DNA from: Seongchinamella unica
Lineage (GTDB): Bacteria > Pseudomonadota > Gammaproteobacteria > Pseudomonadales > Halieaceae
Reading direction: 5' to 3'
NCBI RefSeq assembly: GCF_004354085.1
Contig: NZ_SMSE01000004.1
Location: 248,001 to 312,000 of the forward strand
Length of the DNA: 64,000 nt
Below are positions 55,615-64,000 of the stretch, piece by piece (the stretch's first letter is position 1; the number at the start of each line of letters is the position of its first letter). The notes beneath the pieces were generated by a model. It was given only the letters and a program-made list of their open reading frames with translations, made no database searches and was not told where the DNA came from. The translations under genes were made by a program, and so were the position numbers.

Positions 55615-55723
55615 ATATCCACCTGTGGTCTGTCTTTTGGGTAACGCGATGCCGTTGATTCCGCGGCGAGGCTGTATTAAATCCAGCCCGGGAGCCAGCC
55701 GCATCCTCCATTTGGGCTATACC

Positions 55724-56584
55724 CTATTCCACCACCGCATCACCAAAACTCGTGGTTTCACCGAACATGGCCCGGTGGGAAGGTGGCCGCCTGCCATTAA
55801 CATCGGTCAAGCCGTATTGTTCCCCGAGTTCGGCACCGATCCAGACCTTTCCTGAACGGGCCATCAGTTCCGGGTCGCAGTAGAGGGCCTCGATCACCCT
55901 GCCGGTAAATTGTGGTGTTTCACAGGTCTCTGCGAGTCCGGCGTACTTCTCCGGTTCCGCCTCGAATACCCGCCGGGTACGCTCGGTCAGCAGCAGGCCC
56001 ATCCAGATTGACACCACCGCCACCTGGTGAGGACGGAAATCCACCGCCATGTCGTGGGCCATTTTGTCCACCGCCGCCTTGCCGGCGCCATAGGCGGGCC
56101 CGTGCATGTAGATTCGTCCGCCAAAGGAAGAGGTATGGACGACCAGCGCCCTGTCGCTCGCCAGCAACAGCGGTGCAGCCATATGGGTCGCCACATAGTG
56201 CGAGCGCATACCCACGTTCCAGATTTCGGTCAGCGCCAGGGGTTTTTCCCAGAAAGGCCCCTTGCGGGTCAGGGCATCATTGAGGGCGGTGGCATTGTTG
56301 ACCAGGATATCCAGCCTTCCCTGTTCCCGTTGCACCTGCTCAAAGGCTCGCTTGACCTCATCGTCGTCGGCGTGGTCACAGTACAGCGGGATCCCCTTGC
56401 CACCCGCCTCGGTCACCGCGTCGGCGGTTGCGGCCAGGTTTCCCGGTAGCGGCGCGTCGCCTTCCTGCCGCGTTCTCCCGGTGACGTACACCGTGGCACC
56501 ACTGGCGCCCAGGGCCACGGCAATGCCCTTGCCCGCGCCGCGACTGGCACCGGTTACCACCACTATCCGGTCTTTCATCTCCAT
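55724..56584 (-). CDS. SDR family oxidoreductase, DHRS1-like
   Basis: A 286-residue short-chain dehydrogenase: TGASRGAGKGIAVAL, TGRTRQEGD, NNATALNDAL in place of the usual NNAG, catalytic Ser in HTSSFGG, and YGAGK. The longer C-terminal part with WMGLLLTERTR recalls the DHRS1-type branch. It is first of the catabolic unit and ends 109 bases before the HsaA-like gene. A steroid or other alicyclic alcohol substrate is inferred from context only. Confidence 0.85.
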   Translation of the reverse strand: MEMKDRIVVVTGASRGAGKGIAVALGASGATVYVTGRTRQEGDAPLPGNLAATADAVTEAGGKGIPLYCDHADDDEVKRAFEQVQREQGRLDILVNNATALNDALTRKGPFWEKPLALTEIWNVGMRSHYVATHMAAPLLLASDRALVVHTSSFGGRIYMHGPAYGAGKAAVDKMAHDMAVDFRPHQVAVVSIWMGLLLTERTRRVFEAEPEKYAGLAETCETPQFTGRVIEALYCDPELMARSGKVWIGAELGEQYGLTDVNGRRPPSHRAMFGETTSFGDAVVE

Positions 56585-56678
56585 ACCCGCTGACTCCTGA
56601 GCTTTAAGGACAGTACAGCGCCTATCCTAATGAGGGTGACGGCGTGGGCCAAGCTGATTACCATGGGCGCAGACCACC

Positions 56679-57434
56679 ATGTTGATCCAATCCATGAATT
56701 TCACCCTGGCAATCCCTCCAATACTCCTGTTCTGGCTGCTGCCGGGCGCGAGCGGCAGCGTCGCGGACGAGCAGCGGCTTGTCTATACAGAGCACTCGCC
56801 GCGGTGGCTGCAATCGGTGGGAAAACTGGACGTACCGGGCATACAGTTCGAACAGGGACGGCGGCGGCACCAGCGGGAGAGCTGCAGCGGCACCCTGGTA
56901 GCACCGGCCGGAAAACGGCTGGCTGACATCGTGGTAACGGCCTGGCACTGCCTGGAGTTTTATCGCGACCTGAGCCAATCCATCACCTTCACGCTGTTGC
57001 CAGGGAGCGACCGGGCGATCCGGCGCGAGGCGCACCGGCTGGCCGATGGCGGTGGCATGGATGCGGATTGGGCACTACTCAGACTCTCCAGACCGGTGGA
57101 TACCGGGGCCATTCCTGCCATGGAATTGAACCCGGCGCCGGGCGACCTCCGGCGACCTGTCACCATGGCCGGGTTTTCCGGTGACAACGGACTGGGACAG
57201 GATGGCGCCCTACTGACTTACCACGACAACTGCCGGATTACCCGCCAGAACCGACAGGGCAGCGAAACCGACTGCAGCGCCTACAAGGGAGCCTCTGGCG
57301 GCGCCGTGATCCAGCTAACAGATCAGGGCCGCGCACAGCTCACCGGTGTTATTTCACGGGGCGACAGCGAGGGGACAAGCATCTATGTGCCCGTCGCCTA
57401 TTTCCGCCGCCCGCTGGACCAGTACCTCAACTAG
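56679..57434 (+). CDS. Secreted trypsin-like serine protease
   Basis: A 251-residue S1-type protease with a signal peptide (cut about residue 27, GASGS). The catalytic triad is His90 in VVTAWHCLE, Asp130 in [10 protein letters not shown] and Ser207 in [12 protein letters not shown]. Cys69-Cys91 and Cys185-Cys199 could pair. There is no PDZ domain, so it is unlike DegP. Its stop TAG and the stop of the convergent trhO share the palindrome CTAG. Confidence 0.85.
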   Translation: MLIQSMNFTLAIPPILLFWLLPGASGSVADEQRLVYTEHSPRWLQSVGKLDVPGIQFEQGRRRHQRESCSGTLVAPAGKRLADIVVTAWHCLEFYRDLSQSITFTLLPGSDRAIRREAHRLADGGGMDADWALLRLSRPVDTGAIPAMELNPAPGDLRRPVTMAGFSGDNGLGQDGALLTYHDNCRITRQNRQGSETDCSAYKGASGGAVIQLTDQGRAQLTGVISRGDSEGTSIYVPVAYFRRPLDQYLN

Positions 57435-58366
57435 GCGTCCTGGCGACGGGGTGTGTCCTGCTCTCCAACATGGGTTTCACCCCGGGCGCGGGCAAGCTCT
57501 ATCTGCTTCTGGCGTTCACTGAAACGCGCGATCTGGTCCGGGGACAGATTGTCGTAACAGTGCGGGCAGCAGACTCCCTTGCGATATTTTTCCGAGCGTT
57601 TGTCTTCCTCGGTAATTGGCATGCGGCAACCATAGCACTGGTCGTAATGCCCTTTTTCCAGGCGGTGATTCACCGCCACCCGGTTATCGAAGACAAAACA
57701 CTCACCTTCCCAGGTGCTCTCCGTTTCGGGCACCTCCTCCAGGTATTTGAGGATACCGCCCTGCAGGTGGTAGACCTCTTCAAAACCCTCCTGCAACATG
57801 AATGCAGAGGCTTTTTCACAGCGGATCCCGCCAGTGCAGAACATGGCGACCTTTTTCTGCTTCTGCGGATCCAGGTTATTACGCACGTACTCGGGGAACT
57901 GGCGGAAAGTAGTGGTATGAGGGTCCACGGCGCCCTTGAAGGTGCCGATGCTGTACTCGTAGTCGTTGCGGGTATCGATGAGTAAAACGTCGGGATCATT
58001 CACCAGCTCGTTCCAGTCCTCGGGCCTGACGTAAGTTCCCACCACCAGATTGGGATCGATGCCCTCCACTCCCATGGTGACGATTTCCCGCTTGAGTTTT
58101 ACCTTCATGCGGTAGAACGGCATTTCCTCGTCGAAGGATTCCTTGTGATCCAGTGCGGCCAGCCGCGGATCCGACCGCAGATAGGCCAGAACCGTATCAA
58201 TACCCTCGCGGGGTCCGGCAATGGTTCCGTTGATGCCCTCATGAGCAAGCAAAAGGGTGCCCCTGACTCCCGCTTGTCGACAAACATCCAGCAGCGGCTC
58301 ACGCAGTTCGTGAAAATCGTCCAGGGTACAGAAGTGGTAAAGCGCAGCGACAACAACGGAAGACAT
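57431..58366 (-). CDS. trhO: tRNA uridine(34) hydroxylase, rhodanese type
   Basis: TrhO (YceA) hydroxylates U34 of some tRNAs to 5-hydroxyuridine using oxygen. The N-terminal domain shows [14 protein letters not shown]; the rhodanese domain contains [18 protein letters not shown] and the catalytic Cys in [17 protein letters not shown]; and a C-terminal zinc-like CYGCRMPIT...[10 protein letters not shown] block is present. Length 311 fits. It follows bolA by three bases, so the two are cotranscribed. Confidence 0.93.
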   Translation of the reverse strand: MSSVVVAALYHFCTLDDFHELREPLLDVCRQAGVRGTLLLAHEGINGTIAGPREGIDTVLAYLRSDPRLAALDHKESFDEEMPFYRMKVKLKREIVTMGVEGIDPNLVVGTYVRPEDWNELVNDPDVLLIDTRNDYEYSIGTFKGAVDPHTTTFRQFPEYVRNNLDPQKQKKVAMFCTGGIRCEKASAFMLQEGFEEVYHLQGGILKYLEEVPETESTWEGECFVFDNRVAVNHRLEKGHYDQCYGCRMPITEEDKRSEKYRKGVCCPHCYDNLSPDQIARFSERQKQIELARARGETHVGEQDTPRRQDA

Positions 58367-58369
58367 GAC

Positions 58370-58693
58370 TCAGGAGGCCTCCGCCTTGGAACCGCCCAGG
58401 CAATCGGGTGACGCGGGCGCGGCCTGCTGACGCTGGGCCCACTCTTCGGGGGTGTAGGTATGCAGGGCCAGCGCATGAACCGGACCCGCCAGCTGGTCTG
58501 CGAGAATGGCATAGACCTGCTGATGCCGGGCTACCTTGCGCTTGCCCTCAAACGCGGCGGAGACCAGCACAACCTTGAAATGGGTTTCGGAGTTGGGGGG
58601 AACGCTGTGCATGTGGCTCTCGTTGACCACCAGCAGGTGCTCCGGCGCCAGCCCGGCATTGAGCAGCTGTTCGATTTCAGTTTGTGTGTTCAT
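58370..58693 (-). CDS. bolA: BolA-family protein
   Basis: A 107-residue protein with the BolA fold: PEHLLVVNESHMHSVPPNSETHFKVVLVS, then the helix-turn-helix-like KRKVARHQQVYAILADQL and the conserved HALALHTYTPEEW. BolA proteins pair with monothiol glutaredoxins in iron-sulphur handling and affect cell shape in stress. Just upstream of trhO. Confidence 0.92.
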   Translation of the reverse strand: MNTQTEIEQLLNAGLAPEHLLVVNESHMHSVPPNSETHFKVVLVSAAFEGKRKVARHQQVYAILADQLAGPVHALALHTYTPEEWAQRQQAAPASPDCLGGSKAEAS

Positions 58694-58777
58694 GCGGATG
58701 CCTCGAAAAACAGCGGCATATTATACGGCAATGCAGGCCCTGCGTGCATCTTCTGCGACCGGCGAGGCCGCAGTCCG

Positions 58778-59047
58778 CTAACGCGGTTTATCTTTCGCGG
58801 ATTGCGCCTTGGCGCGTTTGTACAGTTTGCCCTGGGCCCTGTCCCGAGAGCGCTTTTCGGCGAGCGTCGCGCTATTTAACGCCTGCTCCCGCTGGAGCTT
58901 GCGGAAATTGTCCAGGCACCGTTCATGCAGTTCACGCATCCCGGGGGTATCGAGTTGATCTCGGTGCTGTGCCAGGACGCGCACAGGGTAGAGCGACTCC
59001 TCCTTCTGGAGACTGAGCTGCTGCTGGAAAAAGCTGTCCCAGGCCAA
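58778..59047 (-). CDS. Small basic protein of unknown function
   Basis: An 89-residue, mostly helical, highly charged protein (WDSFFQQQLSLQKEESLYPVRVLAQHRDQL) ending in a Lys/Arg-rich tail (SRDRAQGKLYKRAKAQSAKDKPR). No signal peptide or membrane segment. It lies between the AraC-type gene, 24 bases before it, and bolA. I do not recognise the family; the basic tail suggests nucleic-acid or ribosome contact. Confidence 0.55.
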   Translation of the reverse strand: MAWDSFFQQQLSLQKEESLYPVRVLAQHRDQLDTPGMRELHERCLDNFRKLQREQALNSATLAEKRSRDRAQGKLYKRAKAQSAKDKPR

Positions 59048-59071
59048 TCACTGCAGGGTCAACGTCGGCAA

Positions 59072-60142
59072 TCAGCGGTCTCCACCCGGACTCCGGGTCC
59101 GCAAATTACCGGCGCCTGCGCACCCCTGGCGAAACTGGCCCGGGGTTTCCCCGGTCCATTTCTTGAATGAGCGATGAAAGGCGCTGGGGTCGGTAAATCC
59201 CATTTGCAGAGCCACCTCATTAATCGACAATTCATGGCGATTCAGGCACAGCTTGGCGGCTTCGCAGCGTGCCTTGTCCTTGATTTCCTGGAACGTGGTG
59301 CCCTCACGCTTGAGCCTGCGACGCAGGGTAGGTGCAGACATATTCAGCGCGCTGCTTATCATTTCAAAACTGGGAAACCCCTCGCTGAAATCGTGACCTA
59401 TCATCGCCCTCACCTGAGCGGACAGGTTATTGCCTGAACTGTCGTTTTCCATCAGCAACATCTGGTAGGGAGCGGTCCGCAAGAACTCGCGCAGGGAGTG
59501 CTGGGTGTGGACCACCGGCCAGGCCAGGCAGGCGCTGTCAAAGTACAGCAGGTCCTTACTCTGGTTAAAGTACAGGGGGCAGCAGAAAAGGTCCTCGTAC
59601 TTGCTCAGGTTGGCCGGGGGATCGCCGGTAAAATCCACCCGTTTCAGCTCTATCGGGCGGCCGCACAGCCAACCGAAAAAGCGGTGCCACATGGACAGGC
59701 CGTAGGCATCGGCCGCCCCTACCTGCGGCCGGCTCGTCCTGTCCATGGTGCGATAGCCAACCCGGGCAAATTCCTGGCTGAAATTGGTGTACAGCTGGCT
59801 GCGCTCATCAAAAAACGTGCGATAAAACTCCGACGCGCGCTGAATGGCCTGGCCCAGGTTCTCGCAGGAAATCACGCAATAACACATCATCCGGAAAGCA
59901 CCGGGTGCCACCAGTTCGCTGCCGGTCACTCCGAAGGTCTCGTCCTGCAGCAGGCTGAGCACCTGCTGGTATACGCGGGAATACTGCATCGCGCTGACTT
60001 CTGCCCGGTAGCGCGGGGAGCCCTCGTCCAGCGGATCAAAATCCAGCCCGGCTTCCTGCAGAATGGCGGAAAAGTCGTAACCCCGGTCACCCACCATGCG
60101 CAGCAGGGTTCTCATAAAACGTGTGGGGACGCGATCGCTCAT
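59072..60142 (-). CDS. AraC-family transcription regulator
   Basis: A 356-residue regulator with an Arabinose_bd-type N-terminal domain (about 20-205) and a C-terminal AraC domain: ISSALNMSAPTLRRRLKREGTTFQEIKDKARCEAAKLCLNRHELSINEVALQMGFTDPSAFHRSFKKWTGETPGQFR. It is the same architecture as the regulator at 43691. Divergent from the acidic repeat-protein gene, so it may control that promoter, which has an inverted repeat around its -10 element. Confidence 0.88.
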   Translation of the reverse strand: MSDRVPTRFMRTLLRMVGDRGYDFSAILQEAGLDFDPLDEGSPRYRAEVSAMQYSRVYQQVLSLLQDETFGVTGSELVAPGAFRMMCYCVISCENLGQAIQRASEFYRTFFDERSQLYTNFSQEFARVGYRTMDRTSRPQVGAADAYGLSMWHRFFGWLCGRPIELKRVDFTGDPPANLSKYEDLFCCPLYFNQSKDLLYFDSACLAWPVVHTQHSLREFLRTAPYQMLLMENDSSGNNLSAQVRAMIGHDFSEGFPSFEMISSALNMSAPTLRRRLKREGTTFQEIKDKARCEAAKLCLNRHELSINEVALQMGFTDPSAFHRSFKKWTGETPGQFRQGCAGAGNLRTRSPGGDR

Positions 60143-60204
60143 TGCTTCAACGGTTAGCCATAGGGGCTGCGAATATTAACAGACTTGCCGGTACAGCAAA
60201 GCGG

Positions 60205-60227
60205 CTGACATGGGCGTATACTGTCAG
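60205..60227 (+). promoter_or_regulatory. Promoter with inverted repeat before the acidic repeat protein
   Basis: CTGACA (60205-60210) and TGTCAG (60222-60227) are perfect arms eleven bases apart, straddling a TATACT -10 element at 60217-60222. A protein bound here would block the promoter. The start codon is at 60251. Confidence 0.4.
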
Positions 60228-60250
60228 GGGGTTGGCGATGGAGAACGTGG

Positions 60251-61054
60251 ATGGAACCGCTCTACAACATCTATTATGCAGGCGAGGTACTGGATGGCTT
60301 CGATACTCGTCAGGTGCGGGCCAGCCTGGGGGCGTTGTTCAAGGCGGGAGACGCCACTCTGGAAAAATTGTTCAGCGGTACCCCACAGCTGGTGAAGCGC
60401 GAATGCGACAAGCCCACCGCGCTGAAATACAAGCAGGCGATGGAAAAAGCCGGCGCGAAGCCGCTGATCAGGTCAGTCAAGACACCCTCGGCCGCGGCTG
60501 ACGACCCCCAGGCCACCCGACCCCTCACTGCCGCCGAGCGCATTGCGGCCATGGCAGCCGCGCCAGACGCGACCGCCCGGGTGGCAGACAAGCCAAAACC
60601 GGCAGCACCCGCAGCCAGCGACGACGACCCCGGGCTCGACCTGGAACCGGAGGGCACCGAGGTGCTCAAACCCGAGGAGCGGCCACAGCAGGTGTCGGTC
60701 GACATCGACACCTCAGCCCTGGATATTGACCCACCCGCAGAGCGGCTCTCGGCCGAACCGCCGGCACCTCCGCCAGCACCCGATACCAGCCACCTGAGCA
60801 TGGGCGCGGTCGGGGAGGAAATACCGACCCTGGCGACCACCGAGGACCCGGTTACTCCCAATACCGACGCCCTGGACCTGGCTCCGGAAGGTACCGATTT
60901 CTCCGACTGCGCCCGGCCCGAGGCCGCGCCGCCGGAGCTCGATCTTTCAGCGCTGGAGGTATCCCCGCCAGGCACCGATGTCCTTGACGAAGAGCAACGC
61001 AAGCACTCCCACCCCCCCGCGCCGGATACCGGTCACATCACGCTGCAGGAGTGA
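60251..61054 (+). CDS. Acidic protein with six roughly 26-residue repeats
   Basis: A 267-residue cytoplasmic protein of unknown function. Residues 1-75 look like a small folded domain (YNIYYAGEVLDGFDTRQV...LVKRECDKPTALKYKQAMEKAGAKPLIR). After a Pro/Ala-rich linker, a motif of the form D-T-S-x-L-x-L-x-P-x-G-T-D recurs at residues 126, 153, 178, 205, 231 and 259, a steady step of 25-28. The C-terminal part is strongly acidic and rich in Pro, so probably extended. No signal peptide or membrane span. The ATG has GGAGAA upstream. I do not know the family; repeated short linear motifs suggest a scaffold that binds several copies of a partner. Confidence 0.65.
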   Translation: MEPLYNIYYAGEVLDGFDTRQVRASLGALFKAGDATLEKLFSGTPQLVKRECDKPTALKYKQAMEKAGAKPLIRSVKTPSAAADDPQATRPLTAAERIAAMAAAPDATARVADKPKPAAPAASDDDPGLDLEPEGTEVLKPEERPQQVSVDIDTSALDIDPPAERLSAEPPAPPPAPDTSHLSMGAVGEEIPTLATTEDPVTPNTDALDLAPEGTDFSDCARPEAAPPELDLSALEVSPPGTDVLDEEQRKHSHPPAPDTGHITLQE

Positions 61055-61072
61055 CCTTGACGGGCAGGGCTG

Positions 61073-62443
61073 TCAGGGCAGGGTAATCAGCACCCGCAGC
61101 CCGGGATTATTATCCTGCAGGTCAACCTTGCCGCCGTGGTAATGGGCAATGGCCTGGGCCATGCTGAGGCCGAGTCCGTGTCCCGGTTGCGAGGAGCGGC
61201 TGGGCTCCACCCGGTAAAACCGCCGGAACACATCTTCCCAGTGCTCCGCTGAAATACCTGGGCCGGTATCCGCTATGGTGACCCGGTGTCCGGGGGCTCC
61301 ATCGACGGTCGTTGGCACCAGTTCCACACGCACCGCCCCCCCATCCGGCGTGTACTTGATGGCATTGTCCAGCACATTGGCAAACATCTGGAACAACAGG
61401 TCGGCCTCACCGCGGCAGGATGCCGCAGGCAGACTGGCGAGTTGCAGTTCCACGCCACACTCCTGCGCTACCGGTTCGTAAAGCTCGACCACATCCTCAA
61501 GCAACTGGCGCAGGTCAACCTCAGTTGCGCCGGCGTAGCGACTGCCCGATTCCAGGGTTGAAATCCTTAGTACGGCGTTAAAGGAGGTCAGCAGGCTATC
61601 GCAATCGGCAATCAGTTGCTGGACATCTTCCCGGCCGCCCGCCGGCAAGTCCTGGTGTAACTGGCTCAATTGGTTGCGCATGCGGCTGAGCGGCGTTCGC
61701 AGGTCATGGGCAATGTTATCCGAGACACTGCGCACGCCGTGCATTAACGACTCGGTCTGGTCGAGCATCTTGTTCATGATCTGTGCCAGCTCCCTGACCT
61801 GGCCCTTCTCTCGCTCCGCATCGAGGCGCTGGGACGGATTACCGCGGAAGATCCGTCCCATTTCCCTGCCCAGCCATTCCACCCGTTGCAGGCTTCTGGC
61901 AGCGGCAAAATAGCCCCCGATCAGCCCCAGCAGAATAGTGACGACCATGGTCCGCACCAGGGTCGCCAGCACCAGTCGCCCCTGGTATACCGCCTGCTCA
62001 AAACTGCGGGCGATGATCGCCCGGTAACCACCGCCCAGGTCCTGTCCCCGGGCGATAAAGTCCACCTCCACCGACTCACCCCATTTCAGCAATGCCAGCT
62101 CGAACCCCAGCCAACCGCGCTCAAATTCCTGGTAGGAGGTACCTTCGGGTAAATCGCCGGCAACCTTATTGCCCGCCTGGTCGCTGACCAGGTAGTGGAA
62201 ACGGTCCAACAGCTGCGTTTCCCGCTGATCGTTGATGTACTGGCTCACCCCGGCAAGCCCCTGGCCACGATAAACCAGCTCCAGGGTCTGCTGCTCTTCG
62301 ACGATGCTGGCGGACAGTTGCCGGAAATAGTTATAACTGAACAGCAGGTAGAGCCCCGCCATCACCAGGAACACCGTGGCGCTTAGCACCAGCAGGTATT
62401 TGGCAATGTACCGAAACGTCAGGCTGCTGATGACCTCGCGCAT
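61073..62443 (-). CDS. Sensor histidine kinase
   Basis: A 456-residue two-component kinase. Two membrane spans (about 12-35 and 155-180) enclose a periplasmic sensor domain, followed by a HAMP linker (REMGRIFRGNPSQRL). The phospho-accepting His is in NIAHDLRTPLSRMRNQL about 246. ATP-binding boxes are FANVLDNAIKYTPDGG (N), ADTGPGIS (G1) and GHGLGLSMAQAIAHYHGG (G2). It starts at the last base of the response-regulator stop (TGATG), so the pair is coupled. The signal is unknown. Confidence 0.93.
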   Translation of the reverse strand: MREVISSLTFRYIAKYLLVLSATVFLVMAGLYLLFSYNYFRQLSASIVEEQQTLELVYRGQGLAGVSQYINDQRETQLLDRFHYLVSDQAGNKVAGDLPEGTSYQEFERGWLGFELALLKWGESVEVDFIARGQDLGGGYRAIIARSFEQAVYQGRLVLATLVRTMVVTILLGLIGGYFAAARSLQRVEWLGREMGRIFRGNPSQRLDAEREKGQVRELAQIMNKMLDQTESLMHGVRSVSDNIAHDLRTPLSRMRNQLSQLHQDLPAGGREDVQQLIADCDSLLTSFNAVLRISTLESGSRYAGATEVDLRQLLEDVVELYEPVAQECGVELQLASLPAASCRGEADLLFQMFANVLDNAIKYTPDGGAVRVELVPTTVDGAPGHRVTIADTGPGISAEHWEDVFRRFYRVEPSRSSQPGHGLGLSMAQAIAHYHGGKVDLQDNNPGLRVLITLP

Positions 62444-63126
62444 CAGTCTGACTCAGGACCCAGTCGATATCCGGCGCCACGCACGGTAAGCAGCAGCGGC
62501 ACGTCAAAGCCCCTGTCGATTTTCTGGCGCAGGCGGGAAACGTGTACATCGATGACATTGGTCTGGGGATCGAAGTTATAACCCCAGACGTGTTCCAGCA
62601 GCATGGCCCGGGTGACCACCTGGCCGGCGTGGCGCATCAGGTATTCCAGCAATTTGTATTCCCTGGGCTGGAGTGGCAACGGCTGTCCCTGCCGGGACAC
62701 TTCCTGTCGCAACAGGTCCATCACCAGATCCCCGACCTGCAGCCGGGTGCTGCCATCACCACTACTGGCGGCACGCCGGGACAGCACCTGCAGGCGAGCC
62801 AGCAATTCCTCCATGGCGAAGGGTTTCACCAGGTAGTCATCGGCGCCACTGCGCAGCCCCTGGACCCGGTCATCCACCTCACCCAGGGCACTCAGTATCA
62901 GCGCGGGGGTCTCATTACCGCTTTCACGAAGGTCCTGAATCAGGCTGAGTCCGTCGCGAGAGGGCAGCATGCGGTCGACAATCCAGACATCAAATGCCTG
63001 GTCCCTGGCAGTGGTAAAGGCCTCGTCACCATCGACACAGTGGATGCAGGCAACACCGGCGCGCTCCAGCTCGCTGCAGATAAAGCGGGCAACGCCCTCA
63101 TCGTCTTCTACTAACAGTACGTTCAT
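62443..63126 (-). CDS. OmpR-family response regulator
   Basis: A 227-residue regulator: receiver domain with EDDE at 7-10, phospho-acceptor Asp51 in WIVDRMLPSRDGL, Thr/Ser and Lys in VKPFAMEELLAR; then an OmpR winged helix, REYKLLEYLMRHAGQVVTRAMLLEHVWGYNFDPQTNVIDVHVSRLRQKID, of the CopR/QseB look. The ATG at 63126 puts the receiver at its natural start. Transcribed before and coupled to the histidine kinase. Confidence 0.94.
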   Translation of the reverse strand: MNVLLVEDDEGVARFICSELERAGVACIHCVDGDEAFTTARDQAFDVWIVDRMLPSRDGLSLIQDLRESGNETPALILSALGEVDDRVQGLRSGADDYLVKPFAMEELLARLQVLSRRAASSGDGSTRLQVGDLVMDLLRQEVSRQGQPLPLQPREYKLLEYLMRHAGQVVTRAMLLEHVWGYNFDPQTNVIDVHVSRLRQKIDRGFDVPLLLTVRGAGYRLGPESD

Positions 63127-63230
63127 ATGGGTTTCCGTATTTGGGCGCAATGTAGCACGCAGGCAGTTGCCAACCAATGCGCCCGGCCTGATGCGCAGGT
63201 ATCATTACCAATCCTTAATAGAGCCCGACA

Positions 63231-63704
63231 GTGATAGACTCGCCGCCCATGGAAGATACCCAGGTACAACATCCCTCTTTACTGCGCCACCTCGTTTCGA
63301 TGATCTACGACGCTCTGCTGGTGATTGCCCTGATATTCGTGGTAAACGGTATTGCCCTGGCAGTGATCGTCCAGCTGAGCGGCGGTGAACAGGAAGTACT
63401 GAACCCGCTTCTGGGGCAGCTGCTGATCGTTCTGTCGATTGTTGGCTTTTACAGCGCATTCTGGCTCAAGAGCGGCCAGACCCTGGGGATGCAGGCCTGG
63501 CGGATCAAGCTGGTCAGTATCGATGGCAATCCGCTGCGCTGGCCACAGGCGTTGCTGCGCTGCGCCGGAGCCGCTATTTCCGCGGGCTGCCTGGGACTGG
63601 GTTACTTATGGAAGCTGGTCGACCGCAACCAGCGTTACTGGCACGACTACATGTCGGGTACCGAGCTGGTGCTGCTGCCAAAGACCAGCCGCGGCAAGGA
63701 CTGA
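63231..63704 (+). CDS. RDD-family membrane protein
   Basis: A 157-residue membrane protein with three hydrophobic segments: LLRHLVSMIYDALLVIALIFVVNGIALAV, then GQLLIVLSIVGFYSAFWLKSGQTLGMQAWRIKLVS (the GQTLGM motif of RDD proteins) and CAGAAISAGCLGLGYLWKLVDRNQRYWHDYMSGTELV. The family is of uncertain function; some help Na+/H+ exchange. The start is GTG 63231 or ATG 63249. Convergent with lptG, with the two stops abutting within TGATCA. Confidence 0.85.
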   Translation: MIDSPPMEDTQVQHPSLLRHLVSMIYDALLVIALIFVVNGIALAVIVQLSGGEQEVLNPLLGQLLIVLSIVGFYSAFWLKSGQTLGMQAWRIKLVSIDGNPLRWPQALLRCAGAAISAGCLGLGYLWKLVDRNQRYWHDYMSGTELVLLPKTSRGKD

Positions 63705-64000
63705 TCAGCGCGCCCTGGCCAGCAACAGCACCCCGGCCACCGCACACAATAAAATTGGGGCCAGGGCGGCGTACAGCGGCGCAAAGCCGAACACCAGACT
63801 GGCCGGACCGAGCAGGTCCTGGCTGGTTTGGAATACAATGCCGACGATCACCCCGGCGAAGATTCGAAAACCCATCGTGCCTTCGCGCAGCGGCCCGAAA
63901 ATAAAGGAAATCGCCACCAACACCAGGGCTCCGATGGCCGCCGGCTGCAGGATCTTGCGCCACAGGGCCAGCTGGTAGTCGTCGGAATCCAGGCCCTGTG
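63705..64000 (-). CDS. lptG: LPS export permease LptG, C-terminal part only
   Basis: The last 97 codons of LptG, the inner-membrane permease that, with LptF and LptB, lifts lipopolysaccharide toward the outer membrane. The visible part shows YQLALWRKILQPAAIGALVL, FIFGPLREGTMGFRIFAGVIVGIVFQ, a pattern specific to LptG, and the last two membrane spans. The reading frame runs off the right edge; most of the protein lies beyond base 64000. Confidence 0.93.
   Translation of the reverse strand, partial: QGLDSDDYQLALWRKILQPAAIGALVLVAISFIFGPLREGTMGFRIFAGVIVGIVFQTSQDLLGPASLVFGFAPLYAALAPILLCAVAGVLLLARAR

Noticed and set aside
57431-57434. Shared CTAG stop codons of the protease and trhO as a regulatory site.
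   Set aside because: This is only the tail-to-tail meeting of two TAG stops, with no hairpin around it.
63143-63184. GGGCGCA/TGCGCCC arms upstream of the two-component pair as a hairpin or operator.
   Set aside because: Seven-base G+C-rich arms separated by 28 bases are expected by chance in DNA of this composition.

Overview
The window is about 60% G+C and densely coded, with no gene-free stretch above 300 bases. I saw no rRNA, tRNA, CRISPR array or transposase gene. The gene set points to an aerobic or microaerobic Gram-negative gammaproteobacterium: nadB, the sdhE-ygfX/ygfZ neighbourhood, an FNR/ANR-type regulator, a cbb3 oxidase cluster, OmpW, LptG and BolA. A marine Cellvibrionales-like lineage (Halieaceae or Spongiibacteraceae) is my guess from gene content, not a proven placement.

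Layout. 1-3080: end of nadB, the convergent sdhE-ygfX pair, and ygfZ. 3177-8205: an unusual 589-residue NADP-type isocitrate dehydrogenase with an internal duplication, an MFS transporter, a small membrane protein, an orphan response regulator and a small secreted protein. 8341-15246: a phosphoribosyltransferase, then on the minus strand a compact coenzyme F420 operon. Its order is fno, cofE, cofD and a CofC-CofG-CofH triple fusion, with ung coupled at its tail. 15455-23769: an SDR, a glycosidase-like/Kdo-kinase fusion, a PilZ-like/DUF1631/GGDEF/EAL protein and a LuxR-type regulator. 23788-36282: an oxygen-responsive block (hemN, fnr, a Yip1-family gene, ccoNOQP, ccoGHIS, a TauE/SafE-like gene, ompW). 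hemN, the cco block and ompW each carry an FNR box at class II distance from a -10 element. 36332-45009: envelope and housekeeping functions (lipoprotein, RarD, TSUP permease, SDR, penicillin-acylase-type lipoprotein, ABM protein, LLM flavoprotein, AraC regulator, half-size GDT1 protein). 45086-50381: a five-gene export operon (AI-2E permease, outer-membrane factor, HlyD adaptor, DUF2955 permease, K+-channel-like protein). 50497-56584: a meta-cleavage lower pathway with an HsaA-like flavin monooxygenase, of the kind used on steroid rings. 56679-64000: a trypsin-like protease, trhO, bolA, an AraC regulator, an acidic repeat protein, an OmpR-type two-component pair, an RDD protein and the 3' end of lptG.

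How it fits together. The FNR block links haem synthesis without oxygen, high-affinity respiration with its copper and assembly factors, and an outer-membrane channel under one oxygen signal. The F420 operon holds the genes from FO to polyglutamylated F420 plus an NADPH:F420 reductase, so this cell probably makes and reduces F420, which is unusual outside Actinobacteria and Archaea. The HsaA-like cluster would turn a cleaved ring into pyruvate and acetyl-CoA. The early steps (extradiol dioxygenase, flavin reductase) are not in this window. Any link between F420 and that catabolism is only a hypothesis.
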